From the NCBI GenBank assembly GCA_002239065.1, contig MPNO01000036.1:1-46285 (forward strand): a stretch of DNA of 46,285 bases. Reading direction: 5' to 3'. The notes beneath the pieces were generated by a model. It saw nothing but the letters and a program-made list of their open reading frames with translations. It was not told the DNA's origin and made no database searches. Origin of the DNA: Defluviicoccus sp. bin129. GTDB lineage: Bacteria > Pseudomonadota > Alphaproteobacteria > MPNO01. Positions 16,476 to 24,418 of the stretch are shown piece by piece (positions within the stretch are counted from its first letter, which is position 1; every line of letters begins with the position of its first letter). The position numbers were made by a program, and so were the translations under genes.

Positions 16476-17813
16476 GTGGAAGCCTTCGAAATCGCCCTGG
16501 TGTCGGTGTTCGCGATGCTGCTGCTGATCTATTTCGGCATGCACATCTCGGTGACGCTGGCGCTGATCTCCTTCGTCGGCGCCTGGGTGATCACGGGCAA
16601 CGCGACGATCGCCTTCAACCTGTTGCTGATCGCGGCCGAGAAGACGGTGAACAATTTCGTCTTCGCGGTCATCCCGCTTTTTGTGCTGATGGGGTTCCTG
16701 GTCGCCGCCGCGGGGATGGGGCGGGACGCCTACGACATCGGCCAGATCATGCTGCGCAAGGTGCGCGGCGGGCTCGGCATGGCGACTGTCGTGGCCAATG
16801 CGATCTTCGCCTCGATCACCGGCGCCTCGGTGGCCTCGGCCTCGGTGTTCTCCAGGGTCGCGGTCCCGGAGATGATCCGGCACGGCTATTTCGGCCGCTT
16901 CGCGGTGGGGACCGTCGCCGGGTCCTCGGTGCTCGGCATGCTGATCCCGCCGAGCGTGCTGCTGATCATCTACGCGCTGATCGCCGAGGAGTCGGTGGGC
17001 GATTTGTTCATCGCCGGGATCGGCCCGGGCCTCCTGCTGACCGTCGCCTTCTGCGGGCTGATCTACATCATGGCGACGCTGTTTCCGCGTCTCGTCCATG
17101 TCGACCGGGAGGAAGCCGCCGACGGCGAGGACGAGGAGGAGGAGACGCTCACCGCCGCCGATCTGTGGCGCAAGGCGCTGCCGATCACGGCGCTCGTGCT
17201 GCTGGTGCTGGGCGGGCTCTATGGCGGGGTCTTCACCCCGGTCGAGGCGGGCGCCGCGGGCGCGCTGCTGGCGCTGATCTTCGCGCTGGCCCGCCGCGCG
17301 CTGACCTGGCGCAGCTTCTGGAACGTGCTGCTCGATTCCGGCAACATCACCGCGACGCTGCTGTTCCTGATCTGCTCGGCCAGCATGTACTCCCGGATGC
17401 TCGGCATGTCGGGCCTGCCGTCCGAGATGGCCGCGATCTTCGACAATCTCGGCGCCGGCTTCTACGGCATGCTCGCCTTCTACGTGCTGGTGGTGATCGT
17501 GCTCGGCACCATCATCGACTCGGTCTCGATCATGCTGATCATGGTGCCGCTGTTCCTGGCGGCGCTGAAATTCTTCGAGATCGACCTGGTGTGGTTCGGC
17601 ATCGTGACCGTGATCGCGACCGAGATCGGGCTGTTGACCCCGCCGCTCGGGATCGCGGTCTACGTGGTCCACTCGACGCTGGCGCGCCCCGACATCACGC
17701 TCAAGGACATCTTCGTCGGCTCGGCGCCGTTCGCGCTGGCGATGCTGTTCGTGCTGATCCTGGTCATCGCGTACCCGCCGATCGCGACCTGGCTGGTCTC
17801 GATCAAGCTCTGA
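16476..17813 (+). CDS. TRAP transporter B, large permease subunit (DctM family)
   Basis: This 445-aa transport subunit has the usual series of hydrophobic segments and family signatures (VIPLFVLMGF, RGGLGMATVVANAIFASITG, GSSVLGMLIPPS, EIGLLTPPLG). The GTG start at 16476 follows the small-subunit gene by 9 bp. A cytoplasmic loop near residues 208-228 is strongly acidic (DREEAADGEDEEEE), which the A paralogue lacks. Its stop is 6 bp from the stop of the convergent diiron-protein gene. Confidence 0.92.
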   Translation: MEAFEIALVSVFAMLLLIYFGMHISVTLALISFVGAWVITGNATIAFNLLLIAAEKTVNNFVFAVIPLFVLMGFLVAAAGMGRDAYDIGQIMLRKVRGGLGMATVVANAIFASITGASVASASVFSRVAVPEMIRHGYFGRFAVGTVAGSSVLGMLIPPSVLLIIYALIAEESVGDLFIAGIGPGLLLTVAFCGLIYIMATLFPRLVHVDREEAADGEDEEEETLTAADLWRKALPITALVLLVLGGLYGGVFTPVEAGAAGALLALIFALARRALTWRSFWNVLLDSGNITATLLFLICSASMYSRMLGMSGLPSEMAAIFDNLGAGFYGMLAFYVLVVIVLGTIIDSVSIMLIMVPLFLAALKFFEIDLVWFGIVTVIATEIGLLTPPLGIAVYVVHSTLARPDITLKDIFVGSAPFALAMLFVLILVIAYPPIATWLVSIKL

Positions 17814-17819
17814 GCGCCG

Positions 17820-18506
17820 CTATTGCAGGCGGTAGCCGACCTCGTAGTGCAGGTTGATGCCGTCCCAGAACATGTATTTGAGACGCGCGCCCTCGCTCGC
17901 ATAGTGCAGCGCCATGTCCTGCTTCTCGCTGGTGTCGCAGTGCTTGACCAGGATCTCGAAGGCCCGCCCGCCATGCTCGATGTCGGCCTCGGCATGGACC
18001 CACCAGTATTCGAGCTCGTGCTCGGTGAACCGGTAGCTCTCGCGCAGCGCCGGCAGCACCTTGGAGAACAGCCTGGGCTCCTGCGCCTCGCTCGCGATAT
18101 GGACCCCGGCGACGCCGGCGATCCAGTGCCGGGTCGCCGAAATGTTGAGCTCCCAGTCGAGCCAGCACTCGGTGGTCGGCAGGCCGCGTTCGGCGGCGAG
18201 CTGCTCGCGCGTCATCCCGCAGGCCTCGCAGAACCTGAGCAGCAATTCGACATGCGGGTTGGCCGGGTCGGTCTCCTCGCGATAGTTCTCCATCTCCATC
18301 TCGACGACGTCTTCGGGCGCGTTGGCGCAGATGTTGAACAGCGCCGTCGGGATCAGGTTGCCGATCCAGTACCAGTGCTCGCGGATCGCGCCCGCGATGG
18401 TCTCGCGCCTGGCCTCCCCCGCCGCCCATTTGTCGATCAGCGGGTGGTCCGCCTGGTGGCGCGCATCGACGACGCCCTGCAGCGCCGCGCGGAAGGTTCT
18501 GGTCAT
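17820..18506 (-). CDS. Heme-oxygenase-like diiron oxidase (HDO superfamily, CADD/PqqC-like)
   Basis: This 228-aa all-helical protein resembles PqqC/TenA in overall pattern (HPLIDKW, REHWYWIGN, TRHWIAGVAGVHIASE). It also carries a full set of candidate diiron ligands: E78-x6-H85 (EETDPANPH), E140 (IASE), and H171-x3-D175-x2-H178 (HAEADIEH). PqqC and TenA lack this set. The spacing is nearly that of chlamydial CADD. HDO enzymes use Fe and O2 to cleave or oxidise amines and fatty or amino acids. It is the last gene of TRAP operon C: its ATG at 18506 follows GAGGAGA only 11 nt after the DctM stop. The substrate is unknown, probably linked to what TRAP C imports. Confidence 0.85.
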   Translation of the reverse strand: MTRTFRAALQGVVDARHQADHPLIDKWAAGEARRETIAGAIREHWYWIGNLIPTALFNICANAPEDVVEMEMENYREETDPANPHVELLLRFCEACGMTREQLAAERGLPTTECWLDWELNISATRHWIAGVAGVHIASEAQEPRLFSKVLPALRESYRFTEHELEYWWVHAEADIEHGGRAFEILVKHCDTSEKQDMALHYASEGARLKYMFWDGINLHYEVGYRLQ

Positions 18507-18517
18507 TTTCCGTCTCC

Positions 18518-19843
18518 TCAGCCCATCAGCCCGGGCAGGAACAGCACCACGTCCGGCACCGCGATCAGCAATGCCAGCAGGACGAAGGCGCAGCCGATAT
18601 AGGGCAGGCCGGCATAGACGACCTGCGAGAAGGTGGTCCCCGGCGGCGCCACCCCCATCATCACGAACAGCAGCAGCCCGAAGGGCGGCGTCGTGGTCGA
18701 TATCTCGAGCGCCAGCACGACGATGATCCCGAACCAGACCGGGTCGAACCCCAAGGAGATCGCCAGTGGAACGAAGATCGGGATGGTCAGCATCATCTGC
18801 GAGATCTGGTCGACGAACATGCCGAGGAAGAGCAGCACCGCGAACATGAAAAGCAGCATCGCCAGCCTCGGCATCTCGAACCCGGTCACCCAGTCGACGA
18901 TCCCCGCGCTCGCCCCGGAGAAGGCCATGATCTGGCTGAAGGTCGAGGACGCCATCAGGATCATGAACACCATGGTGGTCACCACCAGCGTGCCCTCGAT
19001 CGACTTGCGGATGACCCGCCAGTTGAGCACGCGGAAGGCCGCGGCCAGCACCAGCACGCCGACGACGCCGAAGGCGGCCGCCTCCGACGGGGTGGCGATG
19101 CCGATCAGGATCAGCCCGACGACGCAGAAGAAGACAAAGCCGAGCGGCAGGATGTTGATCGCGGTGAGCAGGATCTTGGTGCCGAAACCCGCGGGCTCCA
19201 CGTCGTAGCGGGGCGCTGCTTCGGGATCGAGCTTGACCTGGACGAAGATCAGCACCGCGTAGAAGGTGGCCAGGATCAGCCCCGGCACGATGCCGCCGAT
19301 CAGCAGCCGGCCGATATCGATCGTCGTCAGCGCCCCCATCAGGCTGCCCAGCAGCACGACCAGCGCCGATGGCGGGATCAGGATGGCGAGGCTGCCGGAG
19401 CCCAGGATCGGCCCCATCGACATGTGCTTCTTGTAGCCCCGCCGGGTCATCTCGGGCACCATCGAGGAGCCCATCATCGCGGTCGTCGAGATGCTGGAGC
19501 CCGACAGCGCCGCGAAGATCGTTCCGCCCGCGACCGCCATGTAGGACAGCCGGCCGGGCACCCGCCCGAACACCTTGTCGAGGGTGGAGAAGATGCGCTC
19601 GGCGATGCCGCAGTGGAAGAACAGCTCGCCCATCAGGATGAACAGCGGCACCGGGATCAGCAGGAAGTTGGATATCGACCGCGTGCCGTTGTTGATCAGT
19701 TGCTCGATGCCGGCGACGCCGCCCATGAACACCATCGCGCCGACCACGTTGGCGATCAGGAAGGCGAAGGCGACCGGGATCGACAGCACCATCAGCCCGA
19801 CCACGAGCCCGAGCATCAGGATGCCGGCGGTGTACCACTCCAT
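18518..19843 (-). CDS. TRAP transporter C, large permease subunit (DctM family)
   Basis: This 441-aa polytopic permease shows PLFILMGELFFH, GSGSLAILIPPSALVVLLG and a C-terminal TTTPPFGLLLFVMMG. It belongs to a different DctM branch from A and B. It follows the small subunit gene by 1 bp and precedes the diiron-protein gene by 11 bp, giving a four-gene minus-strand operon dctP-dctQ-dctM-HDO. The length is normal. Confidence 0.92.
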   Translation of the reverse strand: MEWYTAGILMLGLVVGLMVLSIPVAFAFLIANVVGAMVFMGGVAGIEQLINNGTRSISNFLLIPVPLFILMGELFFHCGIAERIFSTLDKVFGRVPGRLSYMAVAGGTIFAALSGSSISTTAMMGSSMVPEMTRRGYKKHMSMGPILGSGSLAILIPPSALVVLLGSLMGALTTIDIGRLLIGGIVPGLILATFYAVLIFVQVKLDPEAAPRYDVEPAGFGTKILLTAINILPLGFVFFCVVGLILIGIATPSEAAAFGVVGVLVLAAAFRVLNWRVIRKSIEGTLVVTTMVFMILMASSTFSQIMAFSGASAGIVDWVTGFEMPRLAMLLFMFAVLLFLGMFVDQISQMMLTIPIFVPLAISLGFDPVWFGIIVVLALEISTTTPPFGLLLFVMMGVAPPGTTFSQVVYAGLPYIGCAFVLLALLIAVPDVVLFLPGLMG

Positions 19844-19844
19844 C

Positions 19845-20357
19845 TCAGAGGCCCCCGGCGCCGGTCTGACCGACGGCCAGCATCGAGTCCGGCCCGAACA
19901 GGAAGCGGGCGAACTCGGTCGCCAGCAGGAAGAAGGCGAGCGGCACCGGCGCGGTGACGATCCAGCCCGGCATGGCGAAGGAGCGGATGTCCTCGAAGCC
20001 GCGGATATATTCCGCGATCACCACGGTGAGCGAGAACCAGGCGAGCACCAGGCAGATCGCGATCCCCGCCACATAGACCAGCCGCTCCACCCAGAGGCGG
20101 GGCGCGCCCCTGAGGCGGCCGACGAAGATGGTGATGAAGACGTGGCTCTTGCGCCTGAGCACCCATGGCGTGGCGTAGAGGGTCGCGTGCAGGAGCCCGT
20201 ACTCGGCGAGCGTGACGGTCCACAGCGGCGAGGGGATGCCTGCCGTGCGCACCGTCACGTCGTAGACGATGGCGAGAAAGATCGCGGTGAGCACGAGGCC
20301 GCCGAGGACGGCAAGCCCCGCGATCACCGCATCGTAAACCCGCGCAAGACCACGCAT
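19845..20357 (-). CDS. TRAP transporter C, small membrane subunit (DctQ family)
   Basis: This 170-aa protein has four predicted helices (first about residues 12-32: AVIAGLAVLGGLVLTAIFLA). The segment RRKSHVFITIFVGRL matches the conserved loop of DctQ proteins. It lies 22 bp after the receptor gene and 1 bp before the permease gene. Confidence 0.87.
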   Translation of the reverse strand: MRGLARVYDAVIAGLAVLGGLVLTAIFLAIVYDVTVRTAGIPSPLWTVTLAEYGLLHATLYATPWVLRRKSHVFITIFVGRLRGAPRLWVERLVYVAGIAICLVLAWFSLTVVIAEYIRGFEDIRSFAMPGWIVTAPVPLAFFLLATEFARFLFGPDSMLAVGQTGAGGL

Positions 20358-20379
20358 CGCGCGGCGCGGCGCTTTCCCG

Positions 20380-21378
20380 CTACTTGCGGAACAGCTTGGC
20401 CTTGAAGTCCTCGATCATCGCCGCGGGGATCTTGTTCTTGGCCAGCGCCTGCCACACGCCGATGTCGTAGGCCGCGTCGAGATAGATCTCCGCCGCCTTC
20501 CCCTCGAGGTCGATATCGACCATGCCGCGCTTCTTGAGCTTGACCTTCTCGTCGGCGCTCATCTTGGCGAACAGGCTGTGCGCCCAGATCTCGGACTCGA
20601 CCGCCGCCCGGGTGACGGCCCGCTTGTGCGCGGTCGACAGCTTGTCCCATTTCGCCTTGTTGGAGGCGATGATGATGTCGCCCTGCCAGTAGGCCGGGGT
20701 GAGGCGGTATTTGAGGAACTTGTCCCAGCCGAAATTGGTCACGCCCGGGCCGATCCAGGCCGCGCCCTTGACGATGCCGCGCTCCAGGCCGGAATACATC
20801 TCGGCCACGTGGATCGGCACCGCCGAGCCGCCGAACCGCTTGAGGAACTCGCGGTAGATCGCCACGCCGCGGATCTTCATCCCGTTGAAGTCGGGCGCGC
20901 CGTCGGCGGCGAATTTGGGTTTCTCGGTCAAATAGACGTAGAACGTGTAGCCCGACCCGTAATAGCCCAGAAGCTCGGCGTTGAGGCGCTTGCGAACCGC
21001 CTGGTTCATCAGCGCCAGACCGCCGGTCGAGCGGACTTCCATGGCGTGCAGATTGGAGCCGTTGAACGCCTGGATCTCGGGAATCTCGCCGAGGAAGTAG
21101 GACATCGGCCCGTAATAGACGTCGATCACGCCGCGCGAGATGCCCTTCATCTGCTCGGGCACCGGGGTGACGTCGGGCCCGCCGATATAGCGGATCTTGA
21201 TCTCGTTGTTGGAATACTGCGCGGCTCGCTTGGAGAAGTCGTGCAGCGGCGCGTTGAACGGGTGCTTGCGCGGGAAGGCGGTGATCGACTTCCACGACAC
21301 GCTGTCCGCCGCCGCCGGCAGCGCCGTCAGCGCGAAGGACAGGATCACGCTCCCGAAGATCGCTCTCGCCAGATTCAT
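20380..21378 (-). CDS. TRAP transporter C, periplasmic substrate-binding protein (DctP family)
   Basis: This 332-aa protein has a signal peptide (MNLARAIFGSVILSFALTALPAAA, cleavage near residue 24) and DctP features: GGPDVTPVPEQMKGISRGVIDVYYG and FNGMKIRGVAIYREFLKRFGG. The ATG at 21378 follows AAGGAGG, excluding the longer reading to 21483. It is first in the TRAP C operon and divergent from the amidase gene, sharing a 134-bp control region. It is only distantly similar to receptors A and B. Confidence 0.9.
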   Translation of the reverse strand: MNLARAIFGSVILSFALTALPAAADSVSWKSITAFPRKHPFNAPLHDFSKRAAQYSNNEIKIRYIGGPDVTPVPEQMKGISRGVIDVYYGPMSYFLGEIPEIQAFNGSNLHAMEVRSTGGLALMNQAVRKRLNAELLGYYGSGYTFYVYLTEKPKFAADGAPDFNGMKIRGVAIYREFLKRFGGSAVPIHVAEMYSGLERGIVKGAAWIGPGVTNFGWDKFLKYRLTPAYWQGDIIIASNKAKWDKLSTAHKRAVTRAAVESEIWAHSLFAKMSADEKVKLKKRGMVDIDLEGKAAEIYLDAAYDIGVWQALAKNKIPAAMIEDFKAKLFRK

Positions 21379-21413
21379 GCTCGCCTCCTTGTTGGGAACG
21401 GAACTCACGACCC

Positions 21414-21441
21414 TTGCGGGAGGTGGGATTCCAGCAATAAT
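21414..21441 (+). promoter_or_regulatory. Candidate promoter for the amidase gene
   Basis: TTGCGG (21414-21419), a 16-bp spacer and AATAAT (21436-21441) lie about 70 bp before the amidase ATG at 21513. The -10 box matches five of six positions; the -35 box is weak. Confidence 0.4.
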
Positions 21442-21452
21442 TCCGCTTGTAC

Positions 21453-21473
21453 GGGCACGATCTTCCTGTGCCC
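21453..21473. promoter_or_regulatory. Inverted repeat in the TRAP C/amidase divergent region
   Basis: GGGCAC (21453-21458) and GTGCCC (21468-21473) form a perfect 6-bp inverted repeat around a 9-bp spacer. It could be an operator, or a hairpin in the amidase leader just after the predicted transcript start. In this GC-rich DNA chance is a real alternative. Confidence 0.35.
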
Positions 21474-21512
21474 CCGCGGGCAAGTCAACCGAACCCCCAA
21501 CGCGGAGTTCCG

Positions 21513-22919
21513 ATGAGCGAGACCACCGCCTTCATGGCGCTGACCGACCTGGTCGCATCCTTTCGAGCCAAGGACCTGTCACCGGTCGATGCGGTGACGA
21601 CCGCCTATCGGCGCATCGATGCCTGCGAGACGGACCTCAACGCGTTCTGCCACCTGCTCGACGAGGGCGAGGCGCAGGATGCGGCGCGCGCGGCGGAGCG
21701 ACGCTGGTCGCAAGGCGCGCCGGCCGGTCCGCTCGACGGCGTGCCAATCACGGTGAAGGACGCCCTGCTGGCGACCGGCTGGGCGACGCTCAGGGGCTCC
21801 AGGCTCTCCGACCCCGACACCCCGGACACGGAGGATTCGCCCGCGGTCGCGCGCGCCCGCGAGGCCGGCGCCATCGTGATCGGCAAGACCACGATGCCGG
21901 AATTCGGCTGGAAGGGGGTCACCGACTGCCCGCTGAGCGGGATCACCCGCAGCCCCTGGGATCTGTCTGTGACCCCCGGCGGGTCGAGCGGCGGGTCGGC
22001 GGCGGCGCTCGCGGCCGGCATCGGCAATGCCGCGATCGGCACCGACGCGGGCGGCTCGGTGCGCATACCGGGCAGCTTCTCCGGGCTGGTCGCGCTCAAG
22101 GCGTCCTACGGGCGCATCGCCAACTACCCGCTGAGCGCGGCGGGCACGCTGAGCCATATCGGCCCGATGACAAGGACGGTTGCCGACGCCGCGCTGATGC
22201 TCAACGTCATGGCCCGGCCCGATGCGCGCGACCCGGCGAACCTGCCTTATGACGGGCGCGACTTCCGTGCCGGGATCGAGGACGGTATCGACGGGCTCCG
22301 CGTCGCCTTCAGCCCGACGCTCGGCTATGGCCGGGTCGATCCCGAGGTCGCGGCACTTGTGGCCGGCGCGGCCGCGGCGCTGGCCGATCTCGGCGCCCGG
22401 GTGGAGAAGGTGGAGCGGCCGTTCGAGGACCCGAGCTCGTGCTTCCGGGTGCATTTCTTCTCCGGCATCTCGCACGCGCTCAGAAACATCACGCCGGAAC
22501 AGCGCGACCTCATCGACCCCGGCATCCTGCCGATACTGGAGGAGGCCCGCGCCATCGGCCGCACCGAATACATGGAGGCGGTCGACTGGCGCGTCGCGTT
22601 CTCGCGCTCGGCCAAGCAGTTCCTCGAATCGCATGACGTGCTGGTCACGCCGACCATGGCGGTGCCGCCGTTCGCGGCCGGGCAACTGTCGCCCGACGGC
22701 TACGACCGGGAGAACTGGATGGAATGGTCGCCCTTCACCTACCCGTTCAACCTGACCGGCCAGCCGGCGATCTCGGTCCCCTGCGGCTTCACGGCGGGCG
22801 GCCTCCCGGTGGGCTTGCAGATCGTCGGCCAGTACCACGACGAGGCGACGGTGCTGCGGACCGCGAGGGCCTACGAGGCGGCGCATCCGACGACCGACCG
22901 CCGCCCGCCGCTGTCCTGA
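21513..22919 (+). CDS. Amidase-signature-family hydrolase
   Basis: This 468-aa enzyme has the Ser-cisSer-Lys triad: K82 (GVPITVKDAL), S158 in TPGGSSGGSAAAL, and nucleophile S182 in DAGGSVRIPGSFSG. Family members hydrolyse amides, such as aryl amides, indoleacetamide, ureas or carbamates. It has the usual length and C-terminal GLPVGLQIVGQYHDEATVL. It has no GatB or GatC neighbours and its sequence fits catabolic amidases rather than GatA. It is divergent from TRAP C and may release an acid or amine from the imported compound. Confidence 0.9.
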   Translation: MSETTAFMALTDLVASFRAKDLSPVDAVTTAYRRIDACETDLNAFCHLLDEGEAQDAARAAERRWSQGAPAGPLDGVPITVKDALLATGWATLRGSRLSDPDTPDTEDSPAVARAREAGAIVIGKTTMPEFGWKGVTDCPLSGITRSPWDLSVTPGGSSGGSAAALAAGIGNAAIGTDAGGSVRIPGSFSGLVALKASYGRIANYPLSAAGTLSHIGPMTRTVADAALMLNVMARPDARDPANLPYDGRDFRAGIEDGIDGLRVAFSPTLGYGRVDPEVAALVAGAAAALADLGARVEKVERPFEDPSSCFRVHFFSGISHALRNITPEQRDLIDPGILPILEEARAIGRTEYMEAVDWRVAFSRSAKQFLESHDVLVTPTMAVPPFAAGQLSPDGYDRENWMEWSPFTYPFNLTGQPAISVPCGFTAGGLPVGLQIVGQYHDEATVLRTARAYEAAHPTTDRRPPLS

Positions 22920-23000
22920 CCAAGGCGGGTTGCCGGCGCGGGCGCGGCGTCCTATCTGGCATCGGACGCAATTCGAACAGCAAGCATCGGGAGCAGGGGC

Positions 23001-23822
23001 ATGCCGGACACCGCCGCGATCGACAGCGTGATCGCCGGGCTCAACTATGTCGTCGACACCGGGGTGAAGCCGGTCAACCGGACCATGGAGACGGGCAACA
23101 TGGCCCGGCTGCGCACCGGCACCTACGAGACCCACGAGACGATCATCCGCAACGGGCGGCCCCTGCGCGACGGCTTCTCGCTGGACGAGACCGGCTTCGT
23201 CTTCGTCGACCACCCGACCGAAACGGCGGATTTCTTCAACCCGGAAGACCTCGCCTCGACCTACTACCCGGAGGTCGAGGCGCTGGTCGAGCGGCAGACC
23301 GGCGCGAGGCGGGTGCTGGTGTTCGACCACACGCTGCGCTCGGGCAGCGCGGACACGCGGGACGAGCGCAAGGTGCGCGAGCCGGTCACCCAGGTGCACA
23401 ACGACTACACCGAATGGTCGGGACCGCAGCGCGTCCGCGACCTGCTGCCGGACGAGGCCGAGGACCTGCTCGGGCGCCGTTTCGCCATCGTCCAGGTGTG
23501 GCGCGCGATCACCAGGCCGATCGAGTCCCACCCGCTAGCCATCGCCGACGCGCGCAGCCTGGCGCCGGAGAACCTCGTCGCCGCCGAGCGCCGATATCCC
23601 GACCGGGTGGGCGAGACCTACCAGGTGTCCCACGCTCCCGATCACCGGTGGTACTACTTTCCGCGCATGACCCGCGACGAGGCGCTGGTGTTCAAGGTCT
23701 ACGAATCGGCGACGGATGGCCGCGCCCGCTTCACCGCGCATTCCGCCTTCGACGACCCCAACACGCCGGCCGGCGCGCCGGAGCGCGAAAGCATCGAGAT
23801 GCGCACCATCGCGTTCTTCTAG
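23001..23822 (+). CDS. CmcJ/NvfI-family non-heme iron oxygenase-like protein
   Basis: This 273-aa protein resembles the family of CmcJ (cephamycin 7-alpha-methoxylation) and fungal NvfI/AsqJ-neighbour oxygenases. It has H133-x-D135 in VTQVHNDYTEWSG, a late histidine H247 in RARFTAHSAFDDP, and FAIVQVWRAITRPIESHPLA in between, all typical of the family. These are probable Fe(II)/2-oxoglutarate enzymes. The family also occurs widely in proteobacteria with unknown substrates. It follows the amidase by 81 bp, possibly in the same transcript, and is convergent with the MarR gene (10-bp gap). Confidence 0.85.
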   Translation: MPDTAAIDSVIAGLNYVVDTGVKPVNRTMETGNMARLRTGTYETHETIIRNGRPLRDGFSLDETGFVFVDHPTETADFFNPEDLASTYYPEVEALVERQTGARRVLVFDHTLRSGSADTRDERKVREPVTQVHNDYTEWSGPQRVRDLLPDEAEDLLGRRFAIVQVWRAITRPIESHPLAIADARSLAPENLVAAERRYPDRVGETYQVSHAPDHRWYYFPRMTRDEALVFKVYESATDGRARFTAHSAFDDPNTPAGAPERESIEMRTIAFF

Positions 23823-23832
23823 GGGGTATTTC

Positions 23833-24303
23833 TCACCCGCGACCGGCCGCGCGCGGCGTCGGCTGGGAAATCTTGCGCAGCAAGCGCATGAGCTGTCCCC
23901 GTTCGCCCTCGCTCAACCGCTCGAAGAGCCGGGCCTTGGCCGCTTCGGCGGCCGGGCTCGCCCTGGCAAAGGCCGCGCGGCCCTTGTCCGTACTCCTCAC
24001 CAGCCTCTTGCGCTTGTCCGCGGGCGCCACCCGGCGCTCGACAAAGCCCTTTCGCTCCAGGATGCCGACAACCAGGCCGGTGGTCGACCGGTCGAGAACC
24101 AGAATTCTCGCCAGGCGATCCTGCGTCGTTTCCTCTATCCCGTTCAGGACGAACAGGAAATCGAACTGGCGCGGCGTGAGGCCGACCTCGGCGCAGCCCT
24201 GCTCGAAGGCCTGTCCGGTCTCCTGGAGGCAGAGCCGCAACAGGAAGCCGGGCCGATCCCATAGGCCGGTGTTTTCCTCTCCGCTGACGTTCGGCTCGGC
24301 CAT
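23833..24303 (-). CDS. MarR-family transcriptional regulator
   Basis: This 156-aa winged-helix regulator shows LTPRQFDFLFVLNGIEETTQDRLARILVLDRSTTGLVVGILERKGFVERR followed by the wing DKRKRLVRSTDKGR and a C-terminal dimerisation helix. MarR proteins are usually repressors released by small aromatic acids. The ATG at 24303 is preferred to 24342, which lies inside the predicted -10 box and operator. It is divergent from the oxygenase-TRAP D operon, with two matching palindromes in between, so it very probably controls both itself and that operon. Confidence 0.9.
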   Translation of the reverse strand: MAEPNVSGEENTGLWDRPGFLLRLCLQETGQAFEQGCAEVGLTPRQFDFLFVLNGIEETTQDRLARILVLDRSTTGLVVGILERKGFVERRVAPADKRKRLVRSTDKGRAAFARASPAAEAAKARLFERLSEGERGQLMRLLRKISQPTPRAAGRG

Positions 24304-24331
24304 TGCGGAAATGTCCGCCGTCGAAGACTTA

Positions 24332-24349
24332 TCGTAGGACATCTTACGA
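24332..24349. promoter_or_regulatory. MarR operator 1
   Basis: The 18-bp near-palindrome TCGTAGGACATCTTACGA has one mismatch between its halves (consensus half TCGTAAGA). It covers the predicted minus-strand -10 box TAAGAT (24346-24341) of the marR promoter, whose -35 box TTGTGT is at 24069+300-64, that is 24369-24364, with a 17-bp spacer. It is placed for autorepression. Confidence 0.75.
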
Positions 24350-24351
24350 GT

Positions 24352-24380
24352 TTGACTCGCTCCACACAACGGGGTATCGT
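24352..24380 (+). promoter_or_regulatory. Promoter of the oxygenase-TRAP D operon
   Basis: TTGACT (24352-24357), a 17-bp spacer and TATCGT (24375-24380) lie between and into the two MarR operators. The expected start near 24387 leaves a leader of about 32 nt with a GGAGGGGG ribosome-binding site before the ATG at 24419. Confidence 0.65.
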
Positions 24381-24394
24381 AAGACATCTTTCGA
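24377..24394. promoter_or_regulatory. MarR operator 2
   Basis: TCGTAAGACATCTTTCGA is a second copy of the same 18-bp palindrome, 45 bp from operator 1. It overlaps the plus-strand -10 box and the expected transcript start of the oxygenase-TRAP D operon, so bound MarR would block initiation. Confidence 0.75.
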
Positions 24395-24418
24395 TATTCC
24401 CGTACCCGGAGGGGGGTC

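Noticed and set aside
15819..17672. 617-codon open frame on the minus strand
   Set aside because: Antisense to the TRAP B membrane subunits, with the same Asp/His/Arg-rich shadow composition.
17820..18506. Annotation as PqqC or TenA
   Set aside because: The overall helical pattern fits, but the six diiron ligands (E78, H85, E140, H171, D175, H178) point to the HDO group, and no PQQ or thiamine genes are nearby.
24303..24342. MarR start at 24342
   Set aside because: That ATG lies within the predicted -10 box and operator 1, upstream of the expected transcript start.
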